Below are positions 26,701 to 35,753 of a stretch of DNA of 64,000 bases, in pieces. Source of the stretch: Lutraria lutraria (lineage: Eukaryota > Mollusca > Bivalvia > Venerida > Mactridae); the NCBI GenBank assembly GCA_964023205.1, contig OZ026847.1, positions 7,066,819 to 7,130,818 on the forward strand, in the 5' to 3' direction. Every line of letters starts with the position of its first letter. The first letter of the stretch is position 1. The position numbers and the translations under genes are program-made. Under the pieces are notes generated by a model. It worked only from the letters and a program-made list of their open reading frames with translations, searched no databases and was not told the DNA's origin.

Positions 26701-29174
26701 AATTATAATTGTGTAATCTAGAGTGTTAAAATGTTTTTTTAATAAGATTTGACCAAGTGAACTAGTTATTGACTGTAGATGACCCATATTTGTACTTGAC
26801 CTACATATCATTAAAACAAATAATTTGACAAAGTTTGTTTAAGATCCAATTATAACAGTGAAATCTAGAGTGTTATCATGTTTTTTTAATAAGATTTGAC
26901 TTAGTGAAGCAGTTTTTGACCCAAGATGACCCATGTTCAAACTTATCAAAGGTATTATAAAGACAAACATTCTGACAAAGTTTCATGAAGATCCAATCAA
27001 AACTGACATCTAAAGTGTTCACAATTAAGGATTTCCAGCAATTTGCCCTAGTGACCTAGTTTTGGACCGCAGATGACCCATTATAAAACTTGACCTACAT
27101 ATTATTGAAATAAACATTCTGACAAAGTTTCAAGAAGATCCAATCAAAACAGTGATTTCTAGAGTGTTCACAAGGTTTTCCCTTATCTGATCATGGTGAC
27201 CTAGTTTTTGACCCCATGTGGCCCATTATCGAGTCCTTTTTGTCGATATTAACATTCTGACCCAGTTTTGCAAAATTGAGCTAAAAATGTGGCCCCTAGA
27301 GTGTTCACAAGGTAAAAGTTGACGACGCATGACGTTGGACAAGTACTGATGACAAAAGTGTTTGTTATACATTCTATTATATTATTATTACTAACGTAAT
27401 GTCATGTTTGCATACGAGAGTTAACGCCTTTCAATATATGGACAGTACGGAATTTATCATTTTCCAACCAGTACATCATACTTAAATGGGTTATTCGAAA
27501 CCATGGATTATCCAAATGATTTTTCAGGACCCAACAACATTCGAATAATCAAGGTTTTACTGTATTTCCTTTCGTGGATGAGCCAATCCACGAAATCCAC
27601 GAAATTAAATCCCTAATAAAAAATAATGATTCCACAGTATTCTTTATTTCAAATCTAAGATTTAAGGTTACCATCAAAACCAACATTTTAGTCAAATTTA
27701 ATAAGCAATTAACAATCATGTTATCAGTATCGTCTGCATGTTTCATTATGTATTCCTCTTGTCTTAAGATTTTCTATGCTTATAAATACTGGTCAGGAAT
27801 GGTGATTTTCTCATTCAATTATTAAAATCAGTGATGAAGTTTCATTTGCAAAATTTATATTTTGATGTTCCAGGGCTTTTTTCCTTCTATAGCAGGGGCC
27901 TTTAACAGGCATCTTCCCATCAGGAAAATTCTTTCAAATCATGCAGTTTTCCCCTAAATTTCAATTTACATCAACTTTTTTCTTTCCCTTTCGCAAAAAT
28001 TAAGTGTTATTTTTCCCCAAATTTAAGGAAAAGGGCCCCCTACCTGTGAAAAAAGCCCTGTGTTCACCAAGCATTTTAATGCAGTTATAAGTGTGCACTT
28101 GTTTAAGTATATGTGATATTTTGTAATTTGAACTAGTATATGTCAATGAGACAAATATTCTGAAAAAATTTGATGAAGTTCCAATCAAACTCTGGCCTCT
28201 AGAGCGTTAACATCCCTAATTGTCGACAATAGACAATGACAGACTTATACTTAATGTGCTCTGGTGAACTAAAAAGTAAATGAATTTATGGAACTAATTT
28301 AGCCTTAAATGTGTATCTAAGAAAGTTATTTCACTTCAAAGAAGAAACAAAGAATTTTTAGTATACTGTAGAATCATTAATTTTCATTGGGGATTTAATT
28401 TCGTGGCTTTCATGGTTCGACTCATCCACGAAATCAAATCCCCACGAATTCAAATGCGGAGATAAGGCATTTCTTTTCAAAAATCAAAATCCACGAATTT
28501 ATGTCCCCATGAAATAGCCTTTTTAGTAAAAACCACGAAAATTGAACCCAACGAAAATTAATGATTCCACAGTATTTACTAAAATAATAAAGACAGGAAA
28601 TAATGAAATACAAAAGGTGATCTACATTTTTTGCTTTTACAATTAGGAAAGCAATAATTTGGCAGTTATGACATTCAATTTACAAGAATAAAATGTTGCC
28701 AAGTATAAATATTTATGTAATTAATAAATCATGTATGCTAAGTAACTTACGAGCAACATTGTATTGTGGCATTCTATGTTCAGGCAGCAATGGTGGTGGA
28801 TAATTGTGCATTGGTGTTTGAGCATATGATCCGTCTCTTCTAGATTGCTCTCTTCTATCTCTTCTATCACCTCCATTTCTGTCATTATTTCTCTGTTGAT
28901 ATTGTGGCATTCCAGACTGTTGATTTTGTGGCATACCAGACTGTTGATTTCGTGGCATACCAGACTGTTGATTTCGTGGCATTCCAGATTGTTGATTTCG
29001 TGGCCCATCAGACTGTTGATTTCGTGGCATACCAGACTGTTGATTTCGTGGCATACCAGACTGTTGATTTCGTGGCATTCTAGATTGTTGATTTCGTGGC
29101 CCATCAGACTGTTGATTTCGTGGCATACCAGGCGGTTGATTTCGTGGCATCTCAGACTGTTGATTTCGTGGCAT
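11665..29174 (-). CDS. PARP12-like: PARP12/PARP13-like CCCH-WWE-PARP gene, copy 1 (8-exon model)
   Basis: Spliced gene assembled by eye. Exons in transcript order: 29174-28751, 24384-20851, 20337-20138, 17909-17694, 17178-16982, 16313-16092, 14532-13838, 11786-11665. Every junction is GT-AG and phases match (1,1,0,0,2,2,1); the total of 5610 nt is divisible by three and ends in TAA, giving 1869 residues. Domain order after a ~1060-residue disordered N-terminus is winged-helix-like segment, CCCH x4, CCCH, WWE x2, PARP catalytic, CaaX tail. This is the architecture of PARP12 and PARP13/ZAP, known as RNA-binding, stress and antiviral factors. The H-Y-I triad favours PARP12-like mono-ADP-ribosylation over the inactive PARP13 type. 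Role in this organism is inferred from family only. The 5' end is least certain: upstream noncoding exons or another start are possible. Confidence 0.85.
12940..13829. mobile_element. Pearl-type repeat element inserted in PARP intron 7 (copy 1 only)
   Basis: Begins AACAAGAGCTCCGCGG, contains five tandem units of about 145 bp (each with GATTTTCACACTCCATGTCA and a TGACCTTGACC string), then a GGACAGACGGACAGAC stretch and a CCCC...GGGGGG hairpin before the end. Copy 2 has the uninterrupted sequence ACTAACTGCTATAATATAC at the same place. No coding capacity; no clear target duplication. Frames read through it are spurious. Confidence 0.8.
13838..14532 (-). CDS. PARP12-like: PARP gene copy 1, exon 7: PARP catalytic domain and tail repeats
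   Basis: 695 nt, residues 1598-1830; acceptor ctaatttcag, donor GTAAGT after TCTACAG, phase 2 in and 1 out. Catalytic motifs: LLFHGT (H1623), YGDGAYFARDAKYS (Y1656), MFLASVLVGQFTEG, and KIFVVFD with I1718 at the third triad position. H-Y-I is the triad of mono-ADP-ribosylating PARPs, and all donor-loop landmarks are present, so activity is expected. After DYLIQYQDL comes a Ser/Pro-rich tail of three ~23-residue units (SSATHSPPIPSQAAQNRT); copy 2 has two. Reading past the donor runs into the insertion at 12940-13829 and is intronic. Confidence 0.94.
14645..15050. repeat. 30-bp minisatellite in PARP intron 6, copy 1
   Basis: About eleven near-identical 30-bp units containing ACAGATGTTTCTACACAGAC and ATGTACTAAC, exactly in register with 60-bp text lines. 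Frames are open on both strands because 30 is divisible by three and the unit lacks stops in some frames; these are not genes. Homologous to the array at 60258-62870. Confidence 0.92.
15152..15943. mobile_element. Dispersed element (ATGTCGAGCCC ... GGGCTCGAC) in PARP intron 6, copy 1 only
   Basis: Starts TAGATGCCCAAGGGCAACAT, ends at a hairpin GTCGAGC...GGGCTCGAC. Internal degenerate units repeat the TGACCTTGACCTTTGACC theme and ATGCATAAGGGAGA(T/A)ACAGC. Copy 2 of the duplication shows the empty site near 62985. Other copies: 57656-58898 (near full) and 19060-20062 (decayed). Confidence 0.8.
16092..16313 (-). CDS. PARP12-like: PARP gene copy 1, exon 6: WWE to catalytic-domain linker
   Basis: 222 nt, residues 1524-1598 (both end codons split), phase 2 in and out; acceptor ttttttttcag, donor GTAAGT at 16091-16086. 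Contains DSWVPWDLVNPFELVTLHE and IFRVQNHKLWKLFKK. The RVQN-x-x-LW motif is the conserved entry into the PARP12/13/14-type catalytic domain. Its paralogue at 63140-63361 differs by only two residues (F to S, K to N). Confidence 0.92.
16426..16480. repeat. Pearl-type head sequence in PARP intron 5
   Basis: AACAAGAGGGCCATGACGGC followed by CCTATAATCGCTCACC. Also present at the equivalent place in copy 2 (63472), so the head predates the duplication. Confidence 0.75.
16982..17178 (-). CDS. PARP12-like: PARP gene copy 1, exon 5: rest of WWE2
   Basis: 197 nt, residues 1459 to 1524 (last codon split); acceptor tgtatttcag, donor GTAAGT, phase 0 in and 2 out. Translation has NKFLAKQSCYNYSRENYRF and LEYGTKRVILRRPLF, the Y-GTKR-x-x-RRP ending typical of WWE domains in PARP family members, where it lines the ADP-ribose-binding pocket. 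The matching exon of copy 2 would lie just beyond the right edge of the window. Confidence 0.9.
17694..17909 (-). CDS. PARP12-like: PARP gene copy 1, exon 4: end of WWE1, start of WWE2
   Basis: 216 nt, residues 1387-1458, phase 0 on both sides; acceptor aactttacag, donor GTATGT after codon CCA. Contains MEIGVRIFFKPYIRAVTNL, the conserved EARRLSTVSF segment and TQWRWYWQDNDYQWQLYEP, the tryptophan-rich start of the second WWE fold. The open frame continues past the donor into intron, but the family homology stops at YEP and resumes in the next exon. Confidence 0.9.
18486..18751. mobile_element. 266-bp TIR element (MITE) in PARP intron 3
   Basis: Inverted ends CATACTGTATACGTCTTAA (18486-18504) and the complement with one extra base (18732-18751). 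Interior carries repeated TTGGCG/CGCCAA motifs. Located in the intron between exons 3 and 4. Confidence 0.8.
19060..20062. mobile_element. Decayed ATGTCGAGCCC/GGGCTCGAC-family element
   Basis: Shares internal phrases with 15152-15943 (CTCATGATGGTAAATATTTCTG, cut here to short matches such as TGCATAAGGGAGATACAGC) and a degenerate right end (TCATAGTAGGCTCTAC). Lies in intron 3; contains several TGACCTTGACCTT strings. Confidence 0.65.
20138..20337 (-). CDS. PARP12-like: PARP gene copy 1, exon 3: fifth CCCH finger and start of WWE1
   Basis: 200 nt; acceptor tttttgcag at 20338, donor GTAAGT from 20137. Phase 1 in, phase 0 out; residues 1320-1386. Translation contains a compact finger C1328-X7-C1336-X3-C1340-X3-H1344 followed by LKLPYIWQISLNGTWV and EDIEKSF. 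This is the ZnF5-WWE1 arrangement of the PARP12/PARP13 central domain, which in ZAP binds poly-ADP-ribose. The plus-strand open frame over this region is a shadow. Confidence 0.9.
20851..24384 (-). CDS. PARP12-like: PARP gene copy 1, exon 2: RGG repeats, winged helix, four CCCH fingers
   Basis: A 3534-nt exon coding residues 142-1319; acceptor ttttttcag at 24385-24393, donor GTAAAA from 20850. First comes a P/Y-rich segment with a PPPY motif (residues ~185-188), then about nine 53-residue repeats (~210-690) with RGRGGRGGRPH and NRMERASSTLS motifs. An acidic/basic low-complexity linker follows. Residues ~1067-1120 (EVFKFIVKTLDGKG... to ...CIELVLVSCKEA) match the winged-helix segment preceding the PARP12/13 fingers. 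Fingers: C1130-X8-C-X4-C-X3-H1148, C1150-X7-C-X6-C-X3-H1169, C1206-X8-C-X4-C-X3-H1225, C1227-X7-C-X5-C-X3-H1245. In ZAP this module binds CpG-rich RNA. The long RGG extension is not typical of vertebrate homologues. Confidence 0.92.
22990..24130 (-). repeat. 159-bp coding tandem repeat (RGG units)
   Basis: Units spaced exactly 159 bp (for example AGCCCTCTCCATCCTGTTAG at 23162 and 23321) inside exon 2, translating to 53-residue RGG-rich units. Central units are nearly identical, edge units diverged, as expected from unequal exchange. Confidence 0.9.
25400..27563. mobile_element. 2.2-kb pogo/Tigger-like TIR element in PARP intron 1
   Basis: 23-bp inverted ends: ACAGTAAAACCTCGATTATT(CGA) at 25400 and the complement, one mismatch, ending at 27563. 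The CAGTAAAACCTCGATTA start is typical of pogo/Tigger-type mariner elements. No transposase frame remains; most of the interior is a nested repeat element at 26098-27345. Confidence 0.75.
26098..27345. mobile_element. Pearl-type repeat element nested in the pogo-like element
   Basis: Starts AACAAGATGGCCCTATATCG and consists of degenerate tandem units of roughly 130-140 bp with GTGACCTAGTTTTTGACCCC, CAGATGACCCATG and ACAAAGTTTGGTGAAGATCC. Same family as 56905-57655 plus 58899-59075. Confidence 0.75.
28363..28575. mobile_element. 213-bp mariner-like MITE near exon 1
   Basis: Inverted ends ATACTGTAGAATCATTAA and TTAATGATTCCACAGTAT; interior rich in CCACGAAAT and its complement. A truncated relative ends at about 27650 (AATGATTCCACAGTATTC). 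Confidence 0.8.
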
Positions 29175-29360
29175 CTCAGACTATTAATTAGCAGTTCTAG
29201 ACTGTTGATTTCATGACATTCCAGACTAATGATTTTGTGGAATCATGGACTGTTAATTAGCAGTTCCAGGCTGTTGATTTCATGACATTCCAGACTGATG
29301 ATTTCATGGAATCATGGACTGTTAAATTAGCAGTTCCAGGCTGTTGATTTCATGACCTTC
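28745..29360 (-). repeat. 24-bp tandem repeat, coding then degenerate
   Basis: Unit GTTGATTTCGTGGCATACCA plus four bases on the plus strand. From 28900 to 29174 it is in frame and clean on the minus strand (octads of exon 1). From 29175 to 29360 it carries stops, indels and a longer alternating unit with GCAGTTCCAGGCTGTTG. Confidence 0.85.
28751..29174 (-). CDS. PARP12-like: PARP gene copy 1, exon 1: 8-residue repeat N-terminus
   Basis: Codes residues 1-141 plus the first base of codon 142. It starts at ATG 29174 (G at -3) just after an in-frame TAG, and ends at a consensus GTAAGT donor (28750-28745). Twelve tandem octads of the type MPRNQQSG, rich in Q, N and R, are followed by an R/D-rich stretch and a proline/tyrosine-rich end (MHNYPPPLLPEH). 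The unit is 24 bp, so copy-number change keeps frame. Predicted disordered; no known domain. The same 24-bp repeat continues upstream to about 29355 in degenerate form with stops. The phase-1 junction to the next exon gives an uninterrupted Pro-rich reading frame. A possible acceptor (tctgattttag) lies near 29380, so this may be the second exon with a 5' UTR portion. Confidence 0.7.
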
Positions 29361-30087
29361 CAGAAAGAAGACCTAAAATCAGATATTTGAGAGTTGGATA
29401 GAAAAATCACGAACAAGATTTTATCATTATAATTATAGCAGTAGATAGATCATTCAACAAAAATATAAGTCTTTGGTTTAGTGTGATCAGTATAGGATAT
29501 GGTAACACCACTTTCAGGCTAGTGCTGCACACATAAGTTATAAATTGATACAGAAAATATTCATTAAAAGTCAGGGCCCTCATTTGATGATATTCAAATA
29601 CAGCCATTTTAAGCTTACAATGCTTATTGCAGGGTTATAAGGCAGTTGAAAAAGATCCCCTGAAATTCCCCTTTTTCCTCAAAATGACGCGAAGTTCCCC
29701 TACCTGAGGGCCCCGGGCCCCTTCCCCTAAAGTGCAGCTAGAGCCCTGAAAGTGCACTTATCTGGTATACAAAAAAACTTGAACATTTTTTAATTAAAGT
29801 ATATTATACACATGAATTACACAATTGTGACAGCTAGGCATAGACACTAAATGTTTTGTAATTTTTATTTAAATCTAGCGTCTCCTTTTATATCAGTAAT
29901 TTCTCTCTTGATATTTATACATACATGGATTCACAACTTCTGTATTCACAATTACAAGAAATCAAATCCTGTAACACGTGAATCAACAGGATTTCATGTT
30001 TGTCAAAAATATTCATGATATTCAAACGTTTAATCCTGGAGACGAAAAGATAATACTAAATGTCCGCCATGTTGGAATTTGAAATGC
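29361..30087. other. Upstream flank of PARP gene copy 1
   Basis: Region 5' of the first coding exon; promoter or a noncoding exon should be here or further right. TGTCCGCCATGTTGG at 30061 resembles a YY1-type site. No TATA box or CpG cluster stands out. Confidence 0.4.
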
Positions 30088-30091
30088 TTAA

Positions 30092-32234
30092 AGGGCAACG
30101 CAATGTTAACTTTTCAGGCACTTAGTCATGTAGAAATATTAAAGTTATGATGATTCCTGCAATTTTTTTTTAAAAATCCACCATTTAACAAAAATATTGG
30201 TGATTTAATATTGTTATTTAGTGATTGAGCGAATCTCCTAGGGCACCGCCATTTTGAAAGAATAGTCACATGCCGTGACGTCTTATATTACAAAGTGTAA
30301 AAGCCAGTACACCCGTTCTGCGAGCACTATTATAAAAGATACGGCCTTAAATTAAAGATATTGTATGGTATATTGTATTATAAATGACAATATTCTTTTA
30401 CACTTATCCAAATTAATGGTTACTAGCCGTTCGGTACAAACAATTTAACATTGCTAATTGTTTTAAATTTATACAAAAAGGATGTGATTGATGGTGTGAC
30501 AAACTTCAGTTAATTTCTAAAATAATATTATCAATTTTTTTATTTCATACCGACGTAATAATTATTGATTGTTTAAATGTGCATGAACGCATTATATATT
30601 ATGATGTTTGAACAAATAATTATGGTACAGTTATTTTGTCTGTATAATAAAGAAGAAAAGATGAAAATACGATTGTTAGTGATATTTCATAATGGAAAAT
30701 TAATAATAAACAGAAACATTTCATGAGATCAAAATAAAACTAAGTACGAGTTTTATATGTAATTCTTAAATCGTTTTACTGATAATGTAAAATATATGAT
30801 AATGATTTAATAATTCTTTCAAATCATGGACAACTGCATGACACTACTTGTTTATTTAGTCTACGTCACATACCTAAAACAATAACCAAGGTCCCAATTT
30901 GCTACTATTACTCCAATTTCACATGAAACTTCAATTAACAATCAGATGAGCGGTAAATTACACATCACCCTGTCTCAGCAAGTTTTATGACACCGAAATA
31001 TGCACTGGACAATGATATGTGGAGACAGCTGACTTCAAAAAGAAACACCGACAGACATGTGTAATATGGCAAAACCATGTGTGGTCGTGTGATCAACTGA
31101 TTAGCGACTTTTCATTGGTTGATCAATTAGAACATTATTTTTCAACATAAGTGTAAGATGTCTATGATGCAATATTATGTCTGGTTTTGTTGTCTTGTGA
31201 CGTAATTTTCATCAGTGTGGGAGATATTGATTTTTAAAGTGAGCGTATTGAGGTGGAAAATAAATGTGTAGTGATTATGGATTGACAGTCTGAAAGGTAA
31301 TTTAAGCAAACGTTTAAGAAGTAACTACACATGATTTTGGCTTTTATGTTTGTTATATGATTATTAAGCATTTACGTATATCATATTCTACTTTTCCGAA
31401 AATAATGGCCAATTTCTAGATTTTCCGTGCTTTCCCGCAAATCACACCAATGATACTATATATATTACCCCACAATTAAATGTGCAATACTGTTTAACTC
31501 CCAACTCAACAAACAATATAACTGTGCGTTCGCACACCACTTTGTATAGATGTGATAACTATAATAATCTTCAGTGATATTTTAATCTGTAAATTAACTT
31601 TTACATGTTTGTATATAGATAGATTTACGATGGAAATGGTGTAAGAAAATACAACCAATTATAATGTTTGTCGTACTTCGTAGTGTTTGATCTTATTCTT
31701 ATAAATGAAATATTACTTTAATCAGGGATGTTATACTACATCCCTGCTATAATTAAGTTTTCACGTCAGTATTTTTCACGCAATTCATAAATATAAAAAT
31801 AATTTTAGTATTAGTTTATGTCACTACAGAAATGGATTTACAAAGTGTCGAATGGAAAATTAAGCTTTGATTCTATTGAAGAATTTTGTGGCTGTGAAAA
31901 TTGTGTTTTGGTGGATAACGTGGAAGAATATGTTGGCTGTGATTCTAAAATACAAATGCGTGATTTCCTAAGCTTATTCCTCACAATTAAAGGCGATATC
32001 TAAAATAATCAACCATTCTCTTTCGCTACCGCTTATCCGCCATATCCATGTTTGTGAAATACGACGTCACACACACATGTTAATCGATTGTAAATGGGTA
32101 AAATGGCGGCGCCCTGTACTCTTTCAGATAGCCAAGTTTCTACGATATTTTCGTAAAATATCTTCAATTTTTTCAGAATAATAATGAATAATTATTTAAA
32201 TGAGATTAATTCATAATTAGGGTTGCGTTGCCCT
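30092..32234. mobile_element. 2.1-kb TTAA-flanked TIR element (piggyBac-like)
   Basis: TTAA at 30088-30091 and 32235-32238 flank inverted ends AGGGCAACGCAA. TTAA duplication is the signature of piggyBac-type transposition. About 130-150 bp inside each end sits an inverted pair GGGC(A/G)CCGCCATTTT followed by TGACGTC. The only frame (31818-32003, 61 codons) is not a transposase, so it is non-autonomous. The interior at 30840-31140 resembles 36570-37180 of the element at 35754. Confidence 0.8.
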
Positions 32235-32439
32235 TTAATCGATACCTTTTTCAATGTAAATCTTTACAGGTGTGAATTTTCAGTATTTCTATGAAGTTTA
32301 TAGCATCCCAACAATTTCTCTTGCTTAAATACCCGATTACAGCTGTCATCTCTCAATATCGTTTGAGCTATTTTTAGCAGTTGTGAAATATCAGTCCTTG
32401 AATCAATGTAGTAAATATACTTACAATAATAATGTTGTA

Positions 32440-33381
32440 GAGTTAATGTTGTACTGATGATGTTGTACTGTTGATGTTGTAATCATAATTATTTACTGTT
32501 AATGTTGTACTGTTAATATTGTAATTATAATTATTTACTGTTGATGTTGTACTGTTAATATATTGTATTTATAATTATTTATTGTTAATGTTGTACTGTT
32601 AATATTGTAATTATAATTATTTACTGTTAATGTTGTATTGTTAATATATTGTATTTATAATTATTTATTGTTAATATTGAACTGTTAACATTGTATTTAT
32701 AATTATTTACTGTTAATATTGTACTGTTAATATTGTATTTATAATTATTTACTGTTAATACTGTACTGTTAATATTGTATTTATAATTATTTACTGTTAA
32801 TGATGTAGTGTTAATGTTGCACTTATAATAATGTACAGTTAATGTTGTACTTATAATAATGTATAGTTAATGTTGTACTTATAATAATGTACAGTTAATG
32901 TTGTACTTATAATAATGTACAGTTAATGTTGTACTTATAATAATGTACAGTTAATGTTGTACTTATAATAATGTACAGTTAATGTTGTACTTATAATAAT
33001 GTAGTGTTAATGTTGTACTTATAATAATGTACAGTTAATGTTGTACTTATAATAATGTACAGTTAATGTTGTACTTATAATAATGTACAGTTAATGTTGT
33101 ACTTATAATAATGTAGTGTTAATGTTGTACTTATAATAATTAATGTACTGTTAATGTTGTACTTATAATGTACAGTTAATGTTGTACTTATAATAATTAA
33201 TGTACTGTTAATGTTGTACTTATAATGTACAGTTAATGTTGTACTTATAATAATTAATGTACTGTTAATGTTGTACTTATAATAGTGTACAGTTAATGTT
33301 GTACTTATAATAATTAATGTACTGTTAATGTTGTACTTATAATGTACAGTTAATGTTGTACTTATAATAATTAATGTACTG
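32440..33381. repeat. 28-bp satellite, block 1
   Basis: Begins with loose units (GTTAATATTGTAATTATAAT), becoming regular 28-bp units GTTAATGTTGTACTTATAAT+AATGTACA from about 32810. Interrupted at 33386 by a TTAA insertion. Confidence 0.93.
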
Positions 33382-33385
33382 TTAA

Positions 33386-34365
33386 AGGTTTTACGTTGGA
33401 ATATTTTAGTAGAAAGAACTTTTAAATATAAAGATTGTATACGTTATTTTGAATTCGAAGTATATGGATTTCATTTGGAGAACCGAAAATACCCATTTTA
33501 AAACAGTTTTTTTTCATTATTGAATAGGTATTTCCTAACTAGGGTGCGCACCCTAGATAGAACTATTTTAAGATCCCTGCAAAAAATAAACCTCGCTTTC
33601 AAAGCTAGGTAAATGCACGAAAACTACATGTTATGGTGGTGTTGAATAAACATAAATAAGGCAAATACATTTTAAAACTTAAGGTAGGTCGCTGGTTTCC
33701 TTCCGAAAAGTTTTCAGTTTCTAGAAGTCAACGCACAAGAAAACCTTTTTGCAGGAACATCCTTCAAAGTATTGGCTAAAGCAAAAATGATGTATTCAAA
33801 TGATATTTCCGAAGAAACCGCTCAAAAACGGCCACCCAGTGGAGCGATATGTTGTATATGTTTTTTCGCGTTATTTCATGTACTGCTCCGATAATTTTGT
33901 ATATTAAGCTATGAAATGTACTGTGCACAATGCTGAATCATTTACAAATCCGAAAAAGTTAATATACCTTCATTTTGCCGTCATTAAATCTTGAAAGGTT
34001 TTGATCGAACTATGTAGTGGCTATTTTTCGGGAGGAAACCCGTGACCCACCTTAACTAAAAGCTCGTATTGATAAAGAAGATTAATTAAAACACGTTTTT
34101 CTTACTGTGCACGGACAGTCTGACATGTTTCGTTGTTTACATAATTAGAAATACAAGTCAAAATAGGAAGTACACATTTCTAAAAATAGACCGAGGATAC
34201 CCTTTCGGTTTCAATACAACAACGAGTAATAAAGGTTTCCTTCCATAATTAATAGCAATCTTTGCCGAAATACTTCAGCAAGTGCTAAATATTGTCCAAA
34301 TCAACTTTACCGTCAGTTCTTTTCTTAACATGCATAATTTGAGAAAGGAAAGCAACTGACCCCCT
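33386..34365. mobile_element. 980-bp TTAA-flanked insertion in the satellite
   Basis: TTAA at 33382-33385 and 34366-34369; removing the element and one TTAA restores the satellite phrase GTACTGTTAATGTTGTAC. Ends are AGGTTTTACGTTGG and ACTGACCCCCT, only weakly inverted. The right end resembles the TIR of the element nested inside it. No coding capacity. Confidence 0.75.
33683..34051. mobile_element. 369-bp TTAA-flanked MITE nested in the insertion
   Basis: TTAA at 33679-33682 and 34052-34055. About 27-bp inverted ends with four mismatches: GGTAGGTCGCTGGTTTCCTT against GGTGGGTCACGGGTTTCCTC, both continuing into CCGAAAA. Confidence 0.82.
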
Positions 34366-34369
34366 TTAA

Positions 34370-35753
34370 TGTTGTACTTATAATAATGTACAGTTAATGT
34401 TGTACTTATAATAATGTACAGTTAATGTTGTACTTATAATACTGTACAGTTAATGTTGTACTTATAATAATGTACTGTTTATGTTGTACTTATAATAATG
34501 TACAGTTAATATTGTACTTATAATAATGTACAGTTAATGTTGTACTTATAATAATGTACTGTTAATGTTGTACTTATAATAATGTACTGTTAATGTTGTA
34601 CTTATAATAATGTACAGTTAATGTTGTACTTATAATAATGTACAGTTAATGTTGTACTTATAATAATGTACAGTTAATGTTGTACTTATAATATTGTACA
34701 GTTAATGTTGTACTTATAATAATGTACAGTTAATGTTGTACTTATAATATTGTACAGTTAATGTTGTACTTATAATACTGTACAGTTAATGTTGTACTTA
34801 TAATAATGTACTGTTAATGTTGTACTTATAATAATGTACTGTTAATGTTGTACTTATAATAATGTACAGTTAATGTTGTACTTATAATAATGTTCAGTAA
34901 GTGTTGTACTTATAATAATGTACAGTTAATGTTGTACTTATAATAATGTACAGTTAATGTTGTACTTATAATAATGTACAGTTAATGTTGTACTTATAAT
35001 AATGTACTGTTAATGTTGTACTTATAATAATGTTCAGTAAGTGTTGTACTTATAATAATGTACAGTTAATGTTGTACTTATAATAATGTACAGTTAGTGT
35101 TGTACTAAGTCTTATAATAATGTACAGTTAATGTTGTACTTATAATACTGTTTTACTGTTAATGTTGTACTTATAATAATGTAGTGTTAATGTTGTACTT
35201 ATAATAATGTACAGTTAATGTTGTACTAAGTCTTATAATAATGTACAGTTAATGTTGTACTTATAATAATGTACAGTTAATGTTGTACTTATAATAATGT
35301 AGTGTTAATGTTGTACTTATAATAATGTACTGTTAATGTTGTACTTATAATAATGTACTGTTAATGTTGTACTAAGTCTTATAATAATGTACAGTTAATG
35401 TTGTACTTATAATAATGTACAGTTAATATTGTACTTATAATACTGTTTTACTGTTAATGTTGTACTTATAATAATGTAGTGTTAATGTTGTACTTATAAT
35501 AATGTACAGTTAATATTGTACTTATAATACTGTTTTACTGTTAATGTTGTACTTATAATAATGTAGTGTTAATGTTGTACTTATAATAATGTACAGTTAA
35601 TGTTGTACTTATAATAGTGTACAGTTAATGTTGTACTTATAATAATGTAGTGTTAATGTTGTACTTATAATAATGTACTGTTAATGTTGCAGTGTTAATG
35701 TTGTACTTATAATAATGTACAGTTAATGTTGCAGAGTTAATGTTGTACTTATA
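34370..35753. repeat. 28-bp satellite, block 2
   Basis: About 48 units, mostly 28 bp, with variants TACTGTT, TAGTGTT and insertions such as ACTAAGTCTTATAAT. Ends at the TATA-flanked element. Confidence 0.93.
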
